Below are positions 44,314 through 58,199 of a stretch of DNA of 58,267 nucleotides, piece by piece. This DNA comes from Promethearchaeati archaeon (GTDB lineage: Archaea; Asgardarchaeota; Heimdallarchaeia; Heimdallarchaeales; Heimdallarchaeaceae). The stretch spans positions 1-58,267 of the forward strand of contig JABLTJ010000021.1 of assembly GCA_013166775.1 (NCBI GenBank). Reading direction: 5' to 3'. Below the pieces are notes generated by a model, which saw nothing but the letters and a program-made list of their open reading frames with translations, ran no database searches and was not told the origin of the DNA. A program made the translations under genes and the position numbers. Positions within the stretch are counted from its first letter, which is position 1; the number at the start of each line of letters is the position of its first letter.

Positions 44314-45432
44314 TTAAATTTCATAGTCTATTTCTTTATCTTTATCAACTGGCAAGTACTCTTCTGATATCGAAATATCAAAAGCGTGTCTGAATTTTTC
44401 TGATTCTTTTATGATTTTTTTAGTTATTTCTTCTAATTTTTCTGTTAATTCTTTTATTCCTGTTATATTCTTTAGAGAGATTGGAAATTCTATATCTAAA
44501 TCTCTTGAAATATTATCTTGTTCTTTTTCAGTTATAAGATCAATTTTATTGAGTACTTTAATAATAGGGGTATCAGGAAATTCATTAGTTATCTCTTCAA
44601 TAAGATTCAATTGTTCATTCAAGGGAATTGCAGCATCCTTGGATACATCAAACATGAATACAATAATATCAGAAACATATCGAATTGTTGCGATACTCTG
44701 ACGTTCTATCATACTCCTTTCCCTTATTGGTCTATCTAATATCCCCGGAGTGTCCACAATTTGAATCTTCATAAATCCTTGCTCTCTATGACCGAAAACA
44801 ACTTGTTTGGTTGTAAAAGGATACTCCCCTACCTCTGGGATACCAGAAGAAATCTCTCTCACAAGTGATGATTTACCTACATTGGGAGCTCCTGCAATAA
44901 CAATAGTTGGAAGTAAAACGTTGAAATCAGGGATTGTTTTTAGTTTTTTTACTATTCTTATCAAGTATTTGACATCTCCTTCAGCTTTTTTGATAAGAGA
45001 AGCAAATCTTCCTCCTGTTTCTCTTCGAATCTGTGCCATTTCGAGTGGATGTTCCGTTTGATACAATTTGATAAGCTGTTCCCTTTCTATATCTTTAATT
45101 TTTTGTGATATTCCCCCTAACCTACCTAGAACCCTTTTTATTTTGTCGACATTTCCAATTAAATTACATAACTCAAAGTAAAAAGGATGAATATCGTTAA
45201 TCCATGGAAATTGGTTGACAATTCTATCTAATCTATTTGTCATTTCAAGTGATAAGACAGATATTCTTTCTTTTTCAGCTTCTGCTATTTTCTCTTCTCT
45301 TGTTTGACGCTTTTTTGATGATTTTCTTCTGATACCAGTCGTTTTTTTAAAAGAAACAGATACAATCTCCGATATGGGTGAAATATAGCTTATTCTTCTA
45401 AAGGGATTTCCTGTTTGTTGATTTTTATTCAA
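44314..45432 (-). CDS. NOG1-type (Obg-HflX superfamily) GTPase
   Basis: GTPase for large-subunit biogenesis. It is 372 residues. A helical NOG1 N-terminal domain (about 30-170) precedes the G domain. G1 GAPNVGKSSLV is near residue 182, G2 is YPFTTKQVVFGH, G3 VDTPGILDRPI near 226, and G4 NKID near 300. The YPFTTK segment with the PI-x-ERS stretch is characteristic of Nog1. It starts 14 bases after the TrpRS stop in the same direction, so they are probably one operon. Confidence 0.93.
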   Translation of the reverse strand: MNKNQQTGNPFRRISYISPISEIVSVSFKKTTGIRRKSSKKRQTREEKIAEAEKERISVLSLEMTNRLDRIVNQFPWINDIHPFYFELCNLIGNVDKIKRVLGRLGGISQKIKDIEREQLIKLYQTEHPLEMAQIRRETGGRFASLIKKAEGDVKYLIRIVKKLKTIPDFNVLLPTIVIAGAPNVGKSSLVREISSGIPEVGEYPFTTKQVVFGHREQGFMKIQIVDTPGILDRPIRERSMIERQSIATIRYVSDIIVFMFDVSKDAAIPLNEQLNLIEEITNEFPDTPIIKVLNKIDLITEKEQDNISRDLDIEFPISLKNITGIKELTEKLEEITKKIIKESEKFRHAFDISISEEYLPVDKDKEIDYEI

Positions 45433-45446
45433 AAAGAATCATCCTC

Positions 45447-46556
45447 TTAATCTAGAACCGATAAATCAATTTCGTGATCAAAGTATTTTTCTAGATTCTT
45501 AATAACTTTTTTCTTTCTGATATTATGTTGTTCTTGGTGGTTTAATATCATTTCTATTAGTCTTGGTTTACAATCTAAACCACATATCAACTCACCATCT
45601 TTGCAACCTTTACGTACTTCACTCAATTCCTTATCATCTCTCACGAAATACTTCTCAAACCAATCATAAATGGTGCAAATATCAGGATCTGCACCTAAAT
45701 TTCGTTGTTCTTTTATTGTGGTTCTGCCACCAGTAAGAGCATCCATAATTTTCCTCTTAATCGTTTTTGCATCATCATTTAAGAAAACACAACTTTCAGG
45801 AGCAGAAGAAGACATTGGTTTTCCTGTTAATCCTTTTAAGAATCTAATATATAGTGATGCAGGAGAATAGATTTTTCTTTTTCTAGCAATATCTCTTGTT
45901 AACCTGATAAACACATCTTGATCAAGTCCAACAGGAACTACAACTGGTAGACTATAATCTGTTGTGGGATGAAGAATATGTGCCGCCTGAATGCAAGAAT
46001 AAAAAACAGTGCCTGCATTTTCTTCTCCGGTTAATCCAAGAGCGGATTTTATTGTGTTATACGTTTGATTTACTGAAAAACTTAAAGCTAAATACTGAAT
46101 TCGAGGTGTTATACTCGATATGTATGCATGAACCTTATTTGGTTTGAATCCAAGTGCAAAAATATCTACCGCGTTTTCTAATGATAATTTATATGTTTCA
46201 TTTAAACTATCAACTTTCCGAAAAACATATTTTTCATCATCCGAAAGCGGAAGAAAAAAGTCACAATCGTACTTTTCTTGAATGAAGCGGATTAGCTCAA
46301 ACAGAATAAAATGACCATAGTGCAAATCACTCGATGGACCACGACCACTGATAATTGCAAAATTCTTATTTTGTTCTGTTCTATCAAGTATTTTGTTAAA
46401 ATCTCTATGAGCAAAAACCACATTTCTTCGAAAAAATAAGTGCTCTTTTCCTATTCTAGGTAATACTTTATCGATCTTGGAAATCCCAAACTCCTCAAGA
46501 ATTCTATCATAATCTGTTTTTTTCTCAATATCTTGGATTTCATTTTCTGTATTCAT
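45447..46556 (-). CDS. trpS: Tryptophanyl-tRNA synthetase
   Basis: Charges tRNA-Trp. The start at 46556 (MNTENEIQD) has AGGTGA five bases upstream; that site lies inside the six extra residues of the longer frame. The product is 369 residues. HIGH-like DLHYGHFIL is near residue 80, and KMSKS-like KPMSSSAPES near 248 is the archaeal/eukaryotic form. GLDQDVFIRLTRDIARK is near 208. The leader contains the inverted repeats at 46609-46669. Confidence 0.95.
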   Translation of the reverse strand: MNTENEIQDIEKKTDYDRILEEFGISKIDKVLPRIGKEHLFFRRNVVFAHRDFNKILDRTEQNKNFAIISGRGPSSDLHYGHFILFELIRFIQEKYDCDFFLPLSDDEKYVFRKVDSLNETYKLSLENAVDIFALGFKPNKVHAYISSITPRIQYLALSFSVNQTYNTIKSALGLTGEENAGTVFYSCIQAAHILHPTTDYSLPVVVPVGLDQDVFIRLTRDIARKRKIYSPASLYIRFLKGLTGKPMSSSAPESCVFLNDDAKTIKRKIMDALTGGRTTIKEQRNLGADPDICTIYDWFEKYFVRDDKELSEVRKGCKDGELICGLDCKPRLIEMILNHQEQHNIRKKKVIKNLEKYFDHEIDLSVLD

Positions 46557-46608
46557 GTAAATCACCTTTTCCAATTGAAAAATAAAGAAACCTCAGAGTA
46601 TTTTGATC

Positions 46609-46669
46609 TGGACTGCACCCTACCTTATTGTTATTAGGGTAAAAATCATAGCTGGTTAATTCCAGTCCA
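46609..46669. other. Nested inverted repeats upstream of trpS
   Basis: TGGACTG (46609-46615) pairs with CAGTCCA (46663-46669) and ACCCTA (46617-46622) with TAGGGT (46635-46640). On the 3' side CTGG/CCAG (about 46652-46664) offers a competing hairpin that would use part of the outer stem. The element is about 50-110 bases upstream of the trpS start and about 200 before the divergent gene. It could be a trpS leader switch, a small RNA or a regulator site. Confidence 0.4.
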
Positions 46670-46871
46670 ATTAATCACTCTCATTGTTTTTTTGGAAAAA
46701 ATAATTTATAAGAATATCGTCTAATAACTTACGATTTTCAGAATACACAGAATTAAACAAAAACCATTCTAGACTATCGTATTTTAGATTTCTCTGTGTT
46801 TAAATATTCTACTATAATTAAAATCAATGAGATTAAAGAATTACAAAGTAAAAAAAAGTTGAAGGATTTTA

Positions 46872-48272
46872 ATGGCAGTAAAAAATACTAAGAAGTTTGT
46901 TATCCCTTTAGAATGGAAGCAACAAGATAGTAAAATAAGTATAAATGTACTGGAAATCAAATACAGTGATAGTATAGGAGTATCTAGCTTACTAAATGAA
47001 TTATGTTCAAAAAATGTTGCTTTTTCCCTTAAATTTGATACAAAGAAACAGTATCTTATACTCTACAACTTTTTTATTAAGGAAGCTGATATAGAGAGAA
47101 GAAAAGATTTAATCAAGCATTTGAAAAAAACATACACCCTTCAGGATTTAACAAATGCAACTTCAATATTTATCCCTGAAATTAAAAAGATAGATCAAGA
47201 AGATTCGGTTTTAAAATTAAAGCTAACAAATAACAACAATCAATTCTCTTTTGCTTGTATACTCTCCTCTATTAATTCAGGATCCCATAATTTAAAGAAG
47301 AAGATAACACATTTTATTACTGATTTACTACAAGCAGAAATCTTCTCCATCGTTCTTTCACACATTCCTTCATACCGTAAAGGTGGTCAAATATTGCCAA
47401 AATGGGGAATGTTGTTAATATCCAAATCCTCTAACTTTGATGAAGTTTCGAAGAAAAGAGAACAATTTCTCCGTTATCTCAAAACTAGTTCAACAAAACT
47501 AAATTGTAAGCTTACATTAATTTCAAAGAAAGCAATTGCTAAACACGAGGTTAATTTCCGTTTTTATGTTCCTTGGATAAAACATGAAGGCTTATTTCTA
47601 GATTTAATTAATATTGACCAGCTATTAAGAGCAAGAAAAACAAAAATAGCGGAAAGCATAGAAAGAAAATCGAGTGGTATATCACTAAAAATCCCTCAAC
47701 AAAAAACACAAAAGAAACCTAGCTTAAAGAGCATTTCTTTGTTTAAACCCTTTCCATCAGCAAAAGAGCTAAGTGCTACAGTTGAGATCTCAGATAATAA
47801 TATGCTTGCAGAATCCCCTTCTACCAATTTGATGAATAATAAGAAAATAGAAGAAATTCCAGCACCTAGTAATTTGGATGATCTTACTATTCCGTTACCA
47901 AGAACAGTTAATACGACCTTCGATGCAGAATATCTTAAGGTACGAATAAATAAAGTCTTCAAAGAATTTGATTTTAAGGAAACAGTAATTTTCGAAGATT
48001 CATTTGATTTAGTGCTTCGAAAGGAATCATTCTATATTTTTGTTAAATTCTACCAAGACATACTAAATCAAACCCATGCTTATGAAATAGTTGATATTCT
48101 CAGTTCTATAGCAGGTTTAAGGAATGATTTTTTGTGTGTTGTAGTTGCTGATGTTGTAGAAGAAGGATCGAAAAATGTGTTGCATGAATTCAATATTCTC
48201 CATCTAACACTAAATGATGTTCTTTTGAATGACGCCTTAAAAACTAAAATATACAACACAATTCTTGCTTAA
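46872..48272 (+). CDS. Unrecognised 466-aa protein with possible nuclease-like C-terminus
   Basis: Soluble. N-terminal domain (about 1-250) of mixed alpha/beta pattern with VLEIKYSDSIGVSSLLNEL and YRKGGQILPKWGMLLI. A Ser/Pro/Lys-rich linker (about 260-340) follows. The C-terminal domain (about 350-466) has FEDSFDLVLRKESFYIFVKFYQ, recalling the D...xVK strand pair of restriction-endonuclease-like folds, but the acidic residue before the lysine is missing. No family is assigned. AAGGA precedes the ATG; a TATA-like CTATAATTA is about 55 bases upstream. Confidence 0.6.
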   Translation: MAVKNTKKFVIPLEWKQQDSKISINVLEIKYSDSIGVSSLLNELCSKNVAFSLKFDTKKQYLILYNFFIKEADIERRKDLIKHLKKTYTLQDLTNATSIFIPEIKKIDQEDSVLKLKLTNNNNQFSFACILSSINSGSHNLKKKITHFITDLLQAEIFSIVLSHIPSYRKGGQILPKWGMLLISKSSNFDEVSKKREQFLRYLKTSSTKLNCKLTLISKKAIAKHEVNFRFYVPWIKHEGLFLDLINIDQLLRARKTKIAESIERKSSGISLKIPQQKTQKKPSLKSISLFKPFPSAKELSATVEISDNNMLAESPSTNLMNNKKIEEIPAPSNLDDLTIPLPRTVNTTFDAEYLKVRINKVFKEFDFKETVIFEDSFDLVLRKESFYIFVKFYQDILNQTHAYEIVDILSSIAGLRNDFLCVVVADVVEEGSKNVLHEFNILHLTLNDVLLNDALKTKIYNTILA

Positions 48273-48429
48273 GAATAATTTCAAGGCTTATTAGAATAAT
48301 GATAATTAATTTAGATTCTTCTGTGAAGCTCTTACAATTGCTGATTAGTTTCGATTTTTATCTAAAAAATTCAAAACAATGCTTCCGTATTACAGAAACT
48401 TTTCAGTAATGTGAAAAGAATTAATAGCT

Positions 48430-48822
48430 ATGGGGGAAAAAGAATCCAAAATAAATTCTTATATTGCTGGTGTTGTTCAGAAATATTTACCAAAACATGA
48501 GGAAATTATCCACAGTGGGATTTTTCTTGTTCTATCCAAAGAAGAAGGTTTAGAACTCCCTGATTGGTATTATAATGGTTATTCAGTAATTTCGGAAACC
48601 ATTTCATGTTTCCTGCAAAACCTCTGTAAAAGTAGAACCGTAACGTTTTCTGGTGATGGTTTATATCAAATAACAGTTGACGATGAAGTAATTTCTGCTG
48701 AAGATTTAGAGAAGGCAACACAAAATTTGGAGATGTTCTTAGCAGATTATGAGACCGGAATTCAAATAGTTAAAGAAGCAAACAGAGTTTTTAAGTCAAG
48801 TAGCATTGGTGTAGTTGGTTGA
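48430..48822 (+). CDS. Unrecognised 130-aa soluble protein
   Basis: Acidic, no membrane segment or cysteine motif. It begins GEKESKINSYIAGVVQKYLPKHEE, then a strand-rich middle (VTFSGDGLYQITVDDEVISAEDLEKA, about 76-101) and a final helix. It could be a small partner protein. It lies five bases from the convergent HD-phosphohydrolase stop. No function assigned. Confidence 0.55.
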   Translation: MGEKESKINSYIAGVVQKYLPKHEEIIHSGIFLVLSKEEGLELPDWYYNGYSVISETISCFLQNLCKSRTVTFSGDGLYQITVDDEVISAEDLEKATQNLEMFLADYETGIQIVKEANRVFKSSSIGVVG

Positions 48823-48827
48823 AATTT

Positions 48828-50204
48828 CTAATATGAAGTTACTGATACATCGGGTTCTTTATCATCGGCTTTAGGTCTAATTTCATCCCAAATCTTCTTA
48901 ATTGTGTCTGCTTCATCTGGGTTTGCATAAACTCTAACAAGTGTAAATAACGAACGATAAGCTTTTGGACCGGAGAAAGTGGTTATATATGTTGTAGTGT
49001 TCAATGCCTCGTTTAATGTGAAAGAATTAGTTCCAAATTTAATGCGATTGTAAGGATCATAGATGTAGATATTGGATGCTTGAAATTCTTGCTCATTAAT
49101 TGTTGATAATTTATAGGTTGAATCTATCTTCATTTTGTTTTCCAGAACTATGTTGTTTTCATTACAGTATTGCTCAACCTTCTTGATGAAAGATTCCTCT
49201 GCAGTCAATTTACATAATCCTTCAACAGTTATGCCTAGATTTTCTGCAGTAGATTCATCAATAATCTTCTCGAATACGGATTTGTATAATCGTCTATTAA
49301 ATAAATCCTTAACGAGTGATCTTGCTTTTGCAAGTTCTTCTGATTTACTTGAGAAAATCTCTCCGACTAATGAGTATTCATTAAGATAAGTATACTCATC
49401 GAGATCATGAGTACGTTCTATTAAATTCAATGGTCCACAAGCTTCTCTTAACATCTCGTGTATTGTGATATCAGCTGCACGGGACGTTTTATGAAAATAC
49501 ACATTCTTATACTCGAAGAAACGACCAATAAGTGATGAGTAGATATCATCTAAACACTTCCAATTATAATGAATAGCATCTTTATCAAGATGTTTCTGTA
49601 TTGTGGTGTTGTTGATTATCCTATTAACAGCTATGATACCAAAATGTAATGTTCCTGCAAAGAAAGAATCTCTCAACATAAAATCTAATCTATCAGCACC
49701 CAATGCTCCTTGAATTAAAGGATGTAGGAGATAGTTTTTACCTTCCCAAATATCCATTAATGCTTGTGGTTTAGTGAATTCCTCTATTGTAGGACGTAAA
49801 CTATCTGATTTAATCATTTTATCTCTATGTACATCATGTCCGTGTGGTGCATCAGGATAAACACGTTTAAAGACAACATCATCATATGTATGACTGAAGG
49901 GCCCGTGACCAATATCATGTAGAAGAGCTGCTAAACGAGCTAATTGAGTTTTTTCAACTACATCATCGTCTTCCCTAAAAACTTCTTCTGCATATTTTCC
50001 TGCTAAATACATAACCCCAACGCTGTGAGTAAATCTAGAATGTGTTGCTGAAGGGTATACTTGTCTAACACCAGATAATTGACTAATCCATCTTAATCTT
50101 TGGAAAATAGGTGAATCAATAATTCTATTTTCCAGTTCTGTCATGCGTATTTCATCATAGATTGGATCACGAATTGTACGAACAAAGTTTAGAACGTCTC
50201 TCAT
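48828..50204 (-). CDS. HD-domain phosphohydrolase (dGTPase/SAMHD1-like)
   Basis: A 458-residue metal-dependent hydrolase, probably of dNTPs. It starts IRDPIYDEIRMTELENRIIDSPIFQRLRWI, the usual opening of this family. HSRFTHSVGV (near residue 55) and LHDIGHGPFSH (near 92) supply the metal-binding H...HD, and GADRLDFMLRDS (near 168) the final Asp. The C-terminal half (about 260-458) includes YDPYNRIKFG, as in SAMHD1-type enzymes. Single gene; tRNA-Ala lies upstream in the same direction. Confidence 0.9.
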   Translation of the reverse strand: MRDVLNFVRTIRDPIYDEIRMTELENRIIDSPIFQRLRWISQLSGVRQVYPSATHSRFTHSVGVMYLAGKYAEEVFREDDDVVEKTQLARLAALLHDIGHGPFSHTYDDVVFKRVYPDAPHGHDVHRDKMIKSDSLRPTIEEFTKPQALMDIWEGKNYLLHPLIQGALGADRLDFMLRDSFFAGTLHFGIIAVNRIINNTTIQKHLDKDAIHYNWKCLDDIYSSLIGRFFEYKNVYFHKTSRAADITIHEMLREACGPLNLIERTHDLDEYTYLNEYSLVGEIFSSKSEELAKARSLVKDLFNRRLYKSVFEKIIDESTAENLGITVEGLCKLTAEESFIKKVEQYCNENNIVLENKMKIDSTYKLSTINEQEFQASNIYIYDPYNRIKFGTNSFTLNEALNTTTYITTFSGPKAYRSLFTLVRVYANPDEADTIKKIWDEIRPKADDKEPDVSVTSY

Positions 50205-50345
50205 AATGAATCCTCGCTATTATGTATATTTATTTAATATTATAATTATTTAATCTTTCCGCTTTTAACTAAAATTACGACAAAAACGGTATTATTCACC
50301 TTTTCACTAAAAATGGTGATGATTTGTCTTCAAAAAAAGTTTTTG

Positions 50346-50422
50346 TGGTGGACCGACCGGGATTTGAACCCGGGGCCACTTCGTTGCGAACGAAGCGATC
50401 TACCAGGCTGATCTATCGGCCC
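50346..50422 (-). tRNA. tRNA-Ala (CGC)
   Basis: Acceptor GGGCCGA/TCGGTCC includes G3-U70, the alanine identity pair. The anticodon stem is CTTCG/CGAAG with loop TTCGCAA (anticodon CGC), the T arm is CCGGG-TTCAAAT-CCCGG, the discriminator is A and CCA is encoded. No intron. Confidence 0.96.
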
Positions 50423-50529
50423 AGATAAAACTAAAACTCAATCAGTAAAGAGTTTATTAAACTTTGTTTAATTAAAATAAATTCATTATATGGTCACAAA
50501 TAAAGGAAAATAAGGGGGAATTTACAGAA

Positions 50530-50943
50530 TCATCCTGGACTTTTAACTCGCATGATCTTTCTTCTACCTATTACATTCCAATATTCAACTTCAGCACCCT
50601 CTTGAATTAGGTTTTTCAAATCTTCTTCTGGTGGTAGCGCTGATTCGAAGGTATCGTATGTTTCAAGATCCATTAATTGAACACTATCTCCACCTAAAGA
50701 GATAATTTGTGCGTTTCTCTTATCGATAATTGGAGCTTGCATTTTCAGATCACCAGGAACAGAAATTTCTGTTTTGCTTCCTGTAAAGATGTTTTCAATC
50801 TTGATTCTACACTTTGCATGTCCGTGTTTTCCAGTTTTTGATTTCTCAATTCCACGAACTAGGTAAACTTCATCATTATGAACAATGTGAAACCCCTCTT
50901 TGATTTGTCCTGCTTTAACGGGTTTGATATCCTGTTCTGACAT
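50530..50943 (-). CDS. eif5a: Translation factor aIF5A
   Basis: Helps stalled ribosomes form peptide bonds; its activity needs hypusine on one lysine. It is 137 residues. The hypusine loop SKTGKHGHAK is near residues 35-44. The N-terminal SH3-like barrel and C-terminal OB fold (about 70-137, with LMDLETYDTFE) are present. Deoxyhypusine synthase is not in the window. Its own unit, about 135 bases downstream of S12. Confidence 0.97.
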   Translation of the reverse strand: MSEQDIKPVKAGQIKEGFHIVHNDEVYLVRGIEKSKTGKHGHAKCRIKIENIFTGSKTEISVPGDLKMQAPIIDKRNAQIISLGGDSVQLMDLETYDTFESALPPEEDLKNLIQEGAEVEYWNVIGRRKIMRVKSPG

Positions 50944-51078
50944 AATTATCTCCTTTTTTATCTCTATTAATATAATTGCAATTAAAGTCTATTTAAAGGA
51001 TTTTGGTTATTATCTAGGATAATAAATTGGTTGAACAAAAAAATCCGAACAATTTTGTATCTTTAAGACACGATTTTT

Positions 51079-51522
51079 TTACCTTTGAGGTTTCGCTTTA
51101 CGTCCGAGAACAATTTGATTAATAGCCACACCATTAACATGTGTAACTTGCCATTTAACTCCTGGTAAATCTCCCATTGCTCCTTTTTGGGCTCCCCCTA
51201 TACTACATACAACAACTTCATCATGTTCGTCAATATAAAGTAGACCTCCATCATGTGGAACAAAAGCACCAACCTGTTTTCCATTTTTAGTGAGTCTAAC
51301 TCGAACACATTTTCTCATCGCAGAATTTGGTTGTTTACTTTCTACACCATATTTTTCTACAACAATACCTCTAGCTGCTGGTGCTCCCTCTAAAGGATCG
51401 GTTTTCTTATCTAATCTTAACATTCTTCTCTTATAATGGATATCCTTCCAGCGGAAATGTTTTCTCTTGTTTTTTAACTTTCGAGCAGCAAATTCGCCCT
51501 TTGGACTTTTTGAACCAGTCAT
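51079..51522 (-). CDS. rps12: Ribosomal protein S12 (uS12)
   Basis: Decoding-centre protein. It is 147 residues. [34 protein letters not shown] (summarised; about residues 42-75) includes the conserved KQPNSAMRK motif, and [14 protein letters not shown] lies near 88. The archaeal N-terminal extension is present. Its usual neighbours S7 and EF-1A are absent from the window; it follows RpoA'' by about 150 bases. Confidence 0.97.
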   Translation of the reverse strand: MTGSKSPKGEFAARKLKNKRKHFRWKDIHYKRRMLRLDKKTDPLEGAPAARGIVVEKYGVESKQPNSAMRKCVRVRLTKNGKQVGAFVPHDGGLLYIDEHDEVVVCSIGGAQKGAMGDLPGVKWQVTHVNGVAINQIVLGRKAKPQR

Positions 51523-51670
51523 CTTAAATCACGTATTATCTTGGAATTATTAATATTTACGACTGTAGATATTTTACAATCAACCAGTCATCCCTCTTAC
51601 AATTTTAATAAAAACTTTCTGTTCACTAACCTTTAACGGTTTAAAGAAATAGAAAAGAATAAAGTGAGGA

Positions 51671-55566
<3,896 letters not shown>

Positions 55567-55765
55567 TCTATATCTCCAAAAATATTTGAATCTATACTCT
55601 AACTAACACTAGTTTAGTTACCTTAACTCTTTTCCATTTCTAGTTGATAAAAACCTTTTGATTTTTAACACAATTCTAATTGCAGTTAGAAGCTGAAATA
55701 CTTTTCTTGAATCCCCTCAAACAATTCATCAGTATTTTCACCTACTCTCTGCACATCTTGGTACA

Positions 55766-56656
55766 ATGATGATGAATACTGTTGTAAGTTTGCTTGAAAG
55801 TGCCTATGACAATAATATCTATGTAGATGCGAGTGTTTATATGTTCATAGTAGGAAGCGATGATCCTTTACCTGATAAAACTTTGAAAACCTTTCAATGG
55901 ATAAAAAAATATAATTATGCACACCCTAACAGTAAATTCAAAGTGATAAGCTGTTCTTTTGAATCAACAGACAATTACGCATCAGTTATCTACAAATTGG
56001 CTCGAAAACAAGGGTGTATTATTGTTGCTGCCTCGGGGAACTACAAATCCTATTATAGTCATGATCCAGATGCAGAAGAGTATGGCAAAGAATACGTAAG
56101 AAACTATCCTGCTACCTATACTGAAGTGTTTGGAGCTGGTGGATGTTATGGGATGAACGTACCACAGAATTATGAAAACTACAGAATGTCTGCTAAATAC
56201 GAGGATCTTGGACTTGATCTTGGATTTGGTCAATACTTATATTTAGGGAGTGACTTCTATCAAGATCATGGATTATCACAAGCTACAGTTGATTTAGTTG
56301 CTTCTGCTTACAAAATAGCTACAAGAGCTGATCTCTCTGGTGGAACGGCACCAGAAAGTTATGAGGCTACAGGAACAAGTATGGCTGCACCTCAAGTTGC
56401 TGTTGCAGCTTTCCTGGCTGCAAGATTGAGATACATAGAAACCAATGGAAACAATCCACTAGATATGTGGAGTTTTCATGCTTGTGTACAGTACTCGAGC
56501 GAAAATGATCCAGATGCAGACGATTTACTTCATTGGGATGCAGTAGAAAAACCTATCGAGAATCTTGGACAAAAACCAATATACTATTCTTACAGAGTTG
56601 GTTACGGCTCTCTTGATGTTCATGATATGATGGAATATTTAATAAGTCTCTCTTAA
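55766..56656 (+). pseudogene. Subtilase (S8) remnant lacking Asp and His catalytic motifs
   Basis: A 296-residue frame carrying the C-terminal part of a subtilisin-like protease: CIIVAASGNY near residue 90 (oxyanion-hole Asn) and EATGTSMAAPQVAVAAF near 212 (catalytic Ser). The alignment would begin just after the usual HGT motif. Neither the D-x-G nor the HGT segment, nor a signal peptide, is present. The frame stays open only about 23 codons upstream of the ATG. Either a decayed gene or a non-catalytic relative; misassembly is also possible as the contig end is close. Confidence 0.6.
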
Positions 56657-56676
56657 TAATCTAACTAGGTGACTGA

Positions 56677-58113
56677 ATGAGAAAAAGATGGAAAATAACT
56701 TTAGTTGTTGGGATAGTCATAACTCTAACAATTTCGATGTTATTAACCATCTTTTTCTTAATTCTTCCAAGATACTATAATCCTTCAAACATTAATAATT
56801 ATTTATACCCAAATTCAATAATGAATGGCGCGAAATCTGATTTGGAAATCGAAAATGACAATACTATACATTTTCTTCTTACACAATCAACTGAAGAAGG
56901 AGACACAAATAATATATATGCAAAACTCGATTTTTGTAGTAAATCTGCGGATTTTCTTTCACGATTTAATGAAGATATCCTAATGAATTTACATAGTTTA
57001 AAGATAGGGTTAGATTTGGAGAAAAAACCAATCATCTATCTATTTCGTACAACAGGTTTCTTATATGAAATCGGGGAGATTCTTACAATTATTAACAGTA
57101 AATGGGAAAAACATTCTTCATTTATAGAACTGCCTTTTAATCAAAGCGAAATAGCAAGAGGACCGCTATTAAATTGGAACTTCTCTTTTGATGGAAATAT
57201 AAATCTAGCGTACATTTATAAACCACCATTCATTATTAATGAATCCACACCTGAAGTAACAACTCCAGTTATTTATAATGGAGATATTGAAGATTCCGTT
57301 TTTCTATACGAACAATTTCCTGAAATTGAAGATTATAACAATAATGCACCTGGTGACTTTAAGATATTCAATGACTCTATTTTTGTTTTGTGGGAGAGAT
57401 TTTTTTCACTTGAGTCTCACTATCCATGTTTAGCTGTCTATAACCTAGAACAGGATTGGCAACTATACAATCTCAGTATAGAATTTAATACAACAAAACC
57501 TATAACCGTTTTACCAGAAGAAGGTGAAATCAAAGTTTTTCATTATGATCCTGGCTTTACAACGAATATTAGTAGATTGTTCACTACTAAGATAATTAAT
57601 TCATCATTCTCTGTGACAGAAGAAATAATTAATTTTGATGGGAATCTAATTTTCTATCAAGATGCAGTTTGTCAAATATCAAATGATGAGATTTTGTTTA
57701 TATATGTTCGAAGGCCTAATTTACCAAATTTACAATCTGAACTTTTTCTTGGTTTTTACAATGGACTAGAATTTAAAGAGATTCAACTATCTCAAACACC
57801 AAAATATTCTGAATATTATGCACATTGCGAAATCAGTGAAAACTACTTACATTATTCCTGGAGTAGATGGAATTACACTGGAACCAAATATCTAAATCCA
57901 GCAACTTCTAGAATTTTCTATAATCGTATTTCTCTTTCAAATCTTGAAGAATTATTTAATGAAAGTGGCTTCTCATTATCTAAGACCGACAAAATAAATT
58001 TATCACTTCATTTCAATTCAATTGTTTCGTGCAATATTCTTGAAATGCAGATGCTTTCCATAAATGTAGAGAGATTCAAGAAACATATTTATTTCCATTC
58101 AGATTTTTACTAG
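56677..58113 (+). CDS. Membrane-anchored extracellular protein, unrecognised
   Basis: A 478-residue protein. Basic MRKRWK, then a TM/signal anchor (about 7-32, ITLVVGIVITLTISMLLTIF) and a long extracytoplasmic region rich in beta strands and aromatic residues. Repeated units such as ILFIYVRRP and HFLLTQSTEEGD suggest a propeller-like or sandwich fold. N-x-S/T sequons are frequent. AGGTGA precedes the ATG. It follows the subtilase remnant by about 20 bases and may once have been cotranscribed with it. Confidence 0.65.
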   Translation: MRKRWKITLVVGIVITLTISMLLTIFFLILPRYYNPSNINNYLYPNSIMNGAKSDLEIENDNTIHFLLTQSTEEGDTNNIYAKLDFCSKSADFLSRFNEDILMNLHSLKIGLDLEKKPIIYLFRTTGFLYEIGEILTIINSKWEKHSSFIELPFNQSEIARGPLLNWNFSFDGNINLAYIYKPPFIINESTPEVTTPVIYNGDIEDSVFLYEQFPEIEDYNNNAPGDFKIFNDSIFVLWERFFSLESHYPCLAVYNLEQDWQLYNLSIEFNTTKPITVLPEEGEIKVFHYDPGFTTNISRLFTTKIINSSFSVTEEIINFDGNLIFYQDAVCQISNDEILFIYVRRPNLPNLQSELFLGFYNGLEFKEIQLSQTPKYSEYYAHCEISENYLHYSWSRWNYTGTKYLNPATSRIFYNRISLSNLEELFNESGFSLSKTDKINLSLHFNSIVSCNILEMQMLSINVERFKKHIYFHSDFY

Positions 58114-58123
58114 AGGTTTTTTT

Positions 58124-58195
58124 ATGAAATTTCTTAATGAATTAAAAGAAGTTTTTATTGATAAAATTCAAAAAAATTGTACAATTTCATACTCC
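58124..58195 (+). CDS. 5' fragment of an unknown gene, cut by the contig end
   Basis: ATG 58124 preceded by AGAGG. About 24 codons ([18 protein letters not shown]...) have the same AT-rich codon use as their neighbours. The frame meets TAG exactly where the GC-rich segment begins, so the true gene is probably longer. No function can be given. Confidence 0.4.
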
Positions 58196-58199
58196 ATGA

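Noticed and set aside
46350..46870. Plus-strand frames within trpS and a tRNA-like fold in its leader
   Set aside because: The frames are antisense shadows, and the inverted repeats lack T and D arms of a tRNA.
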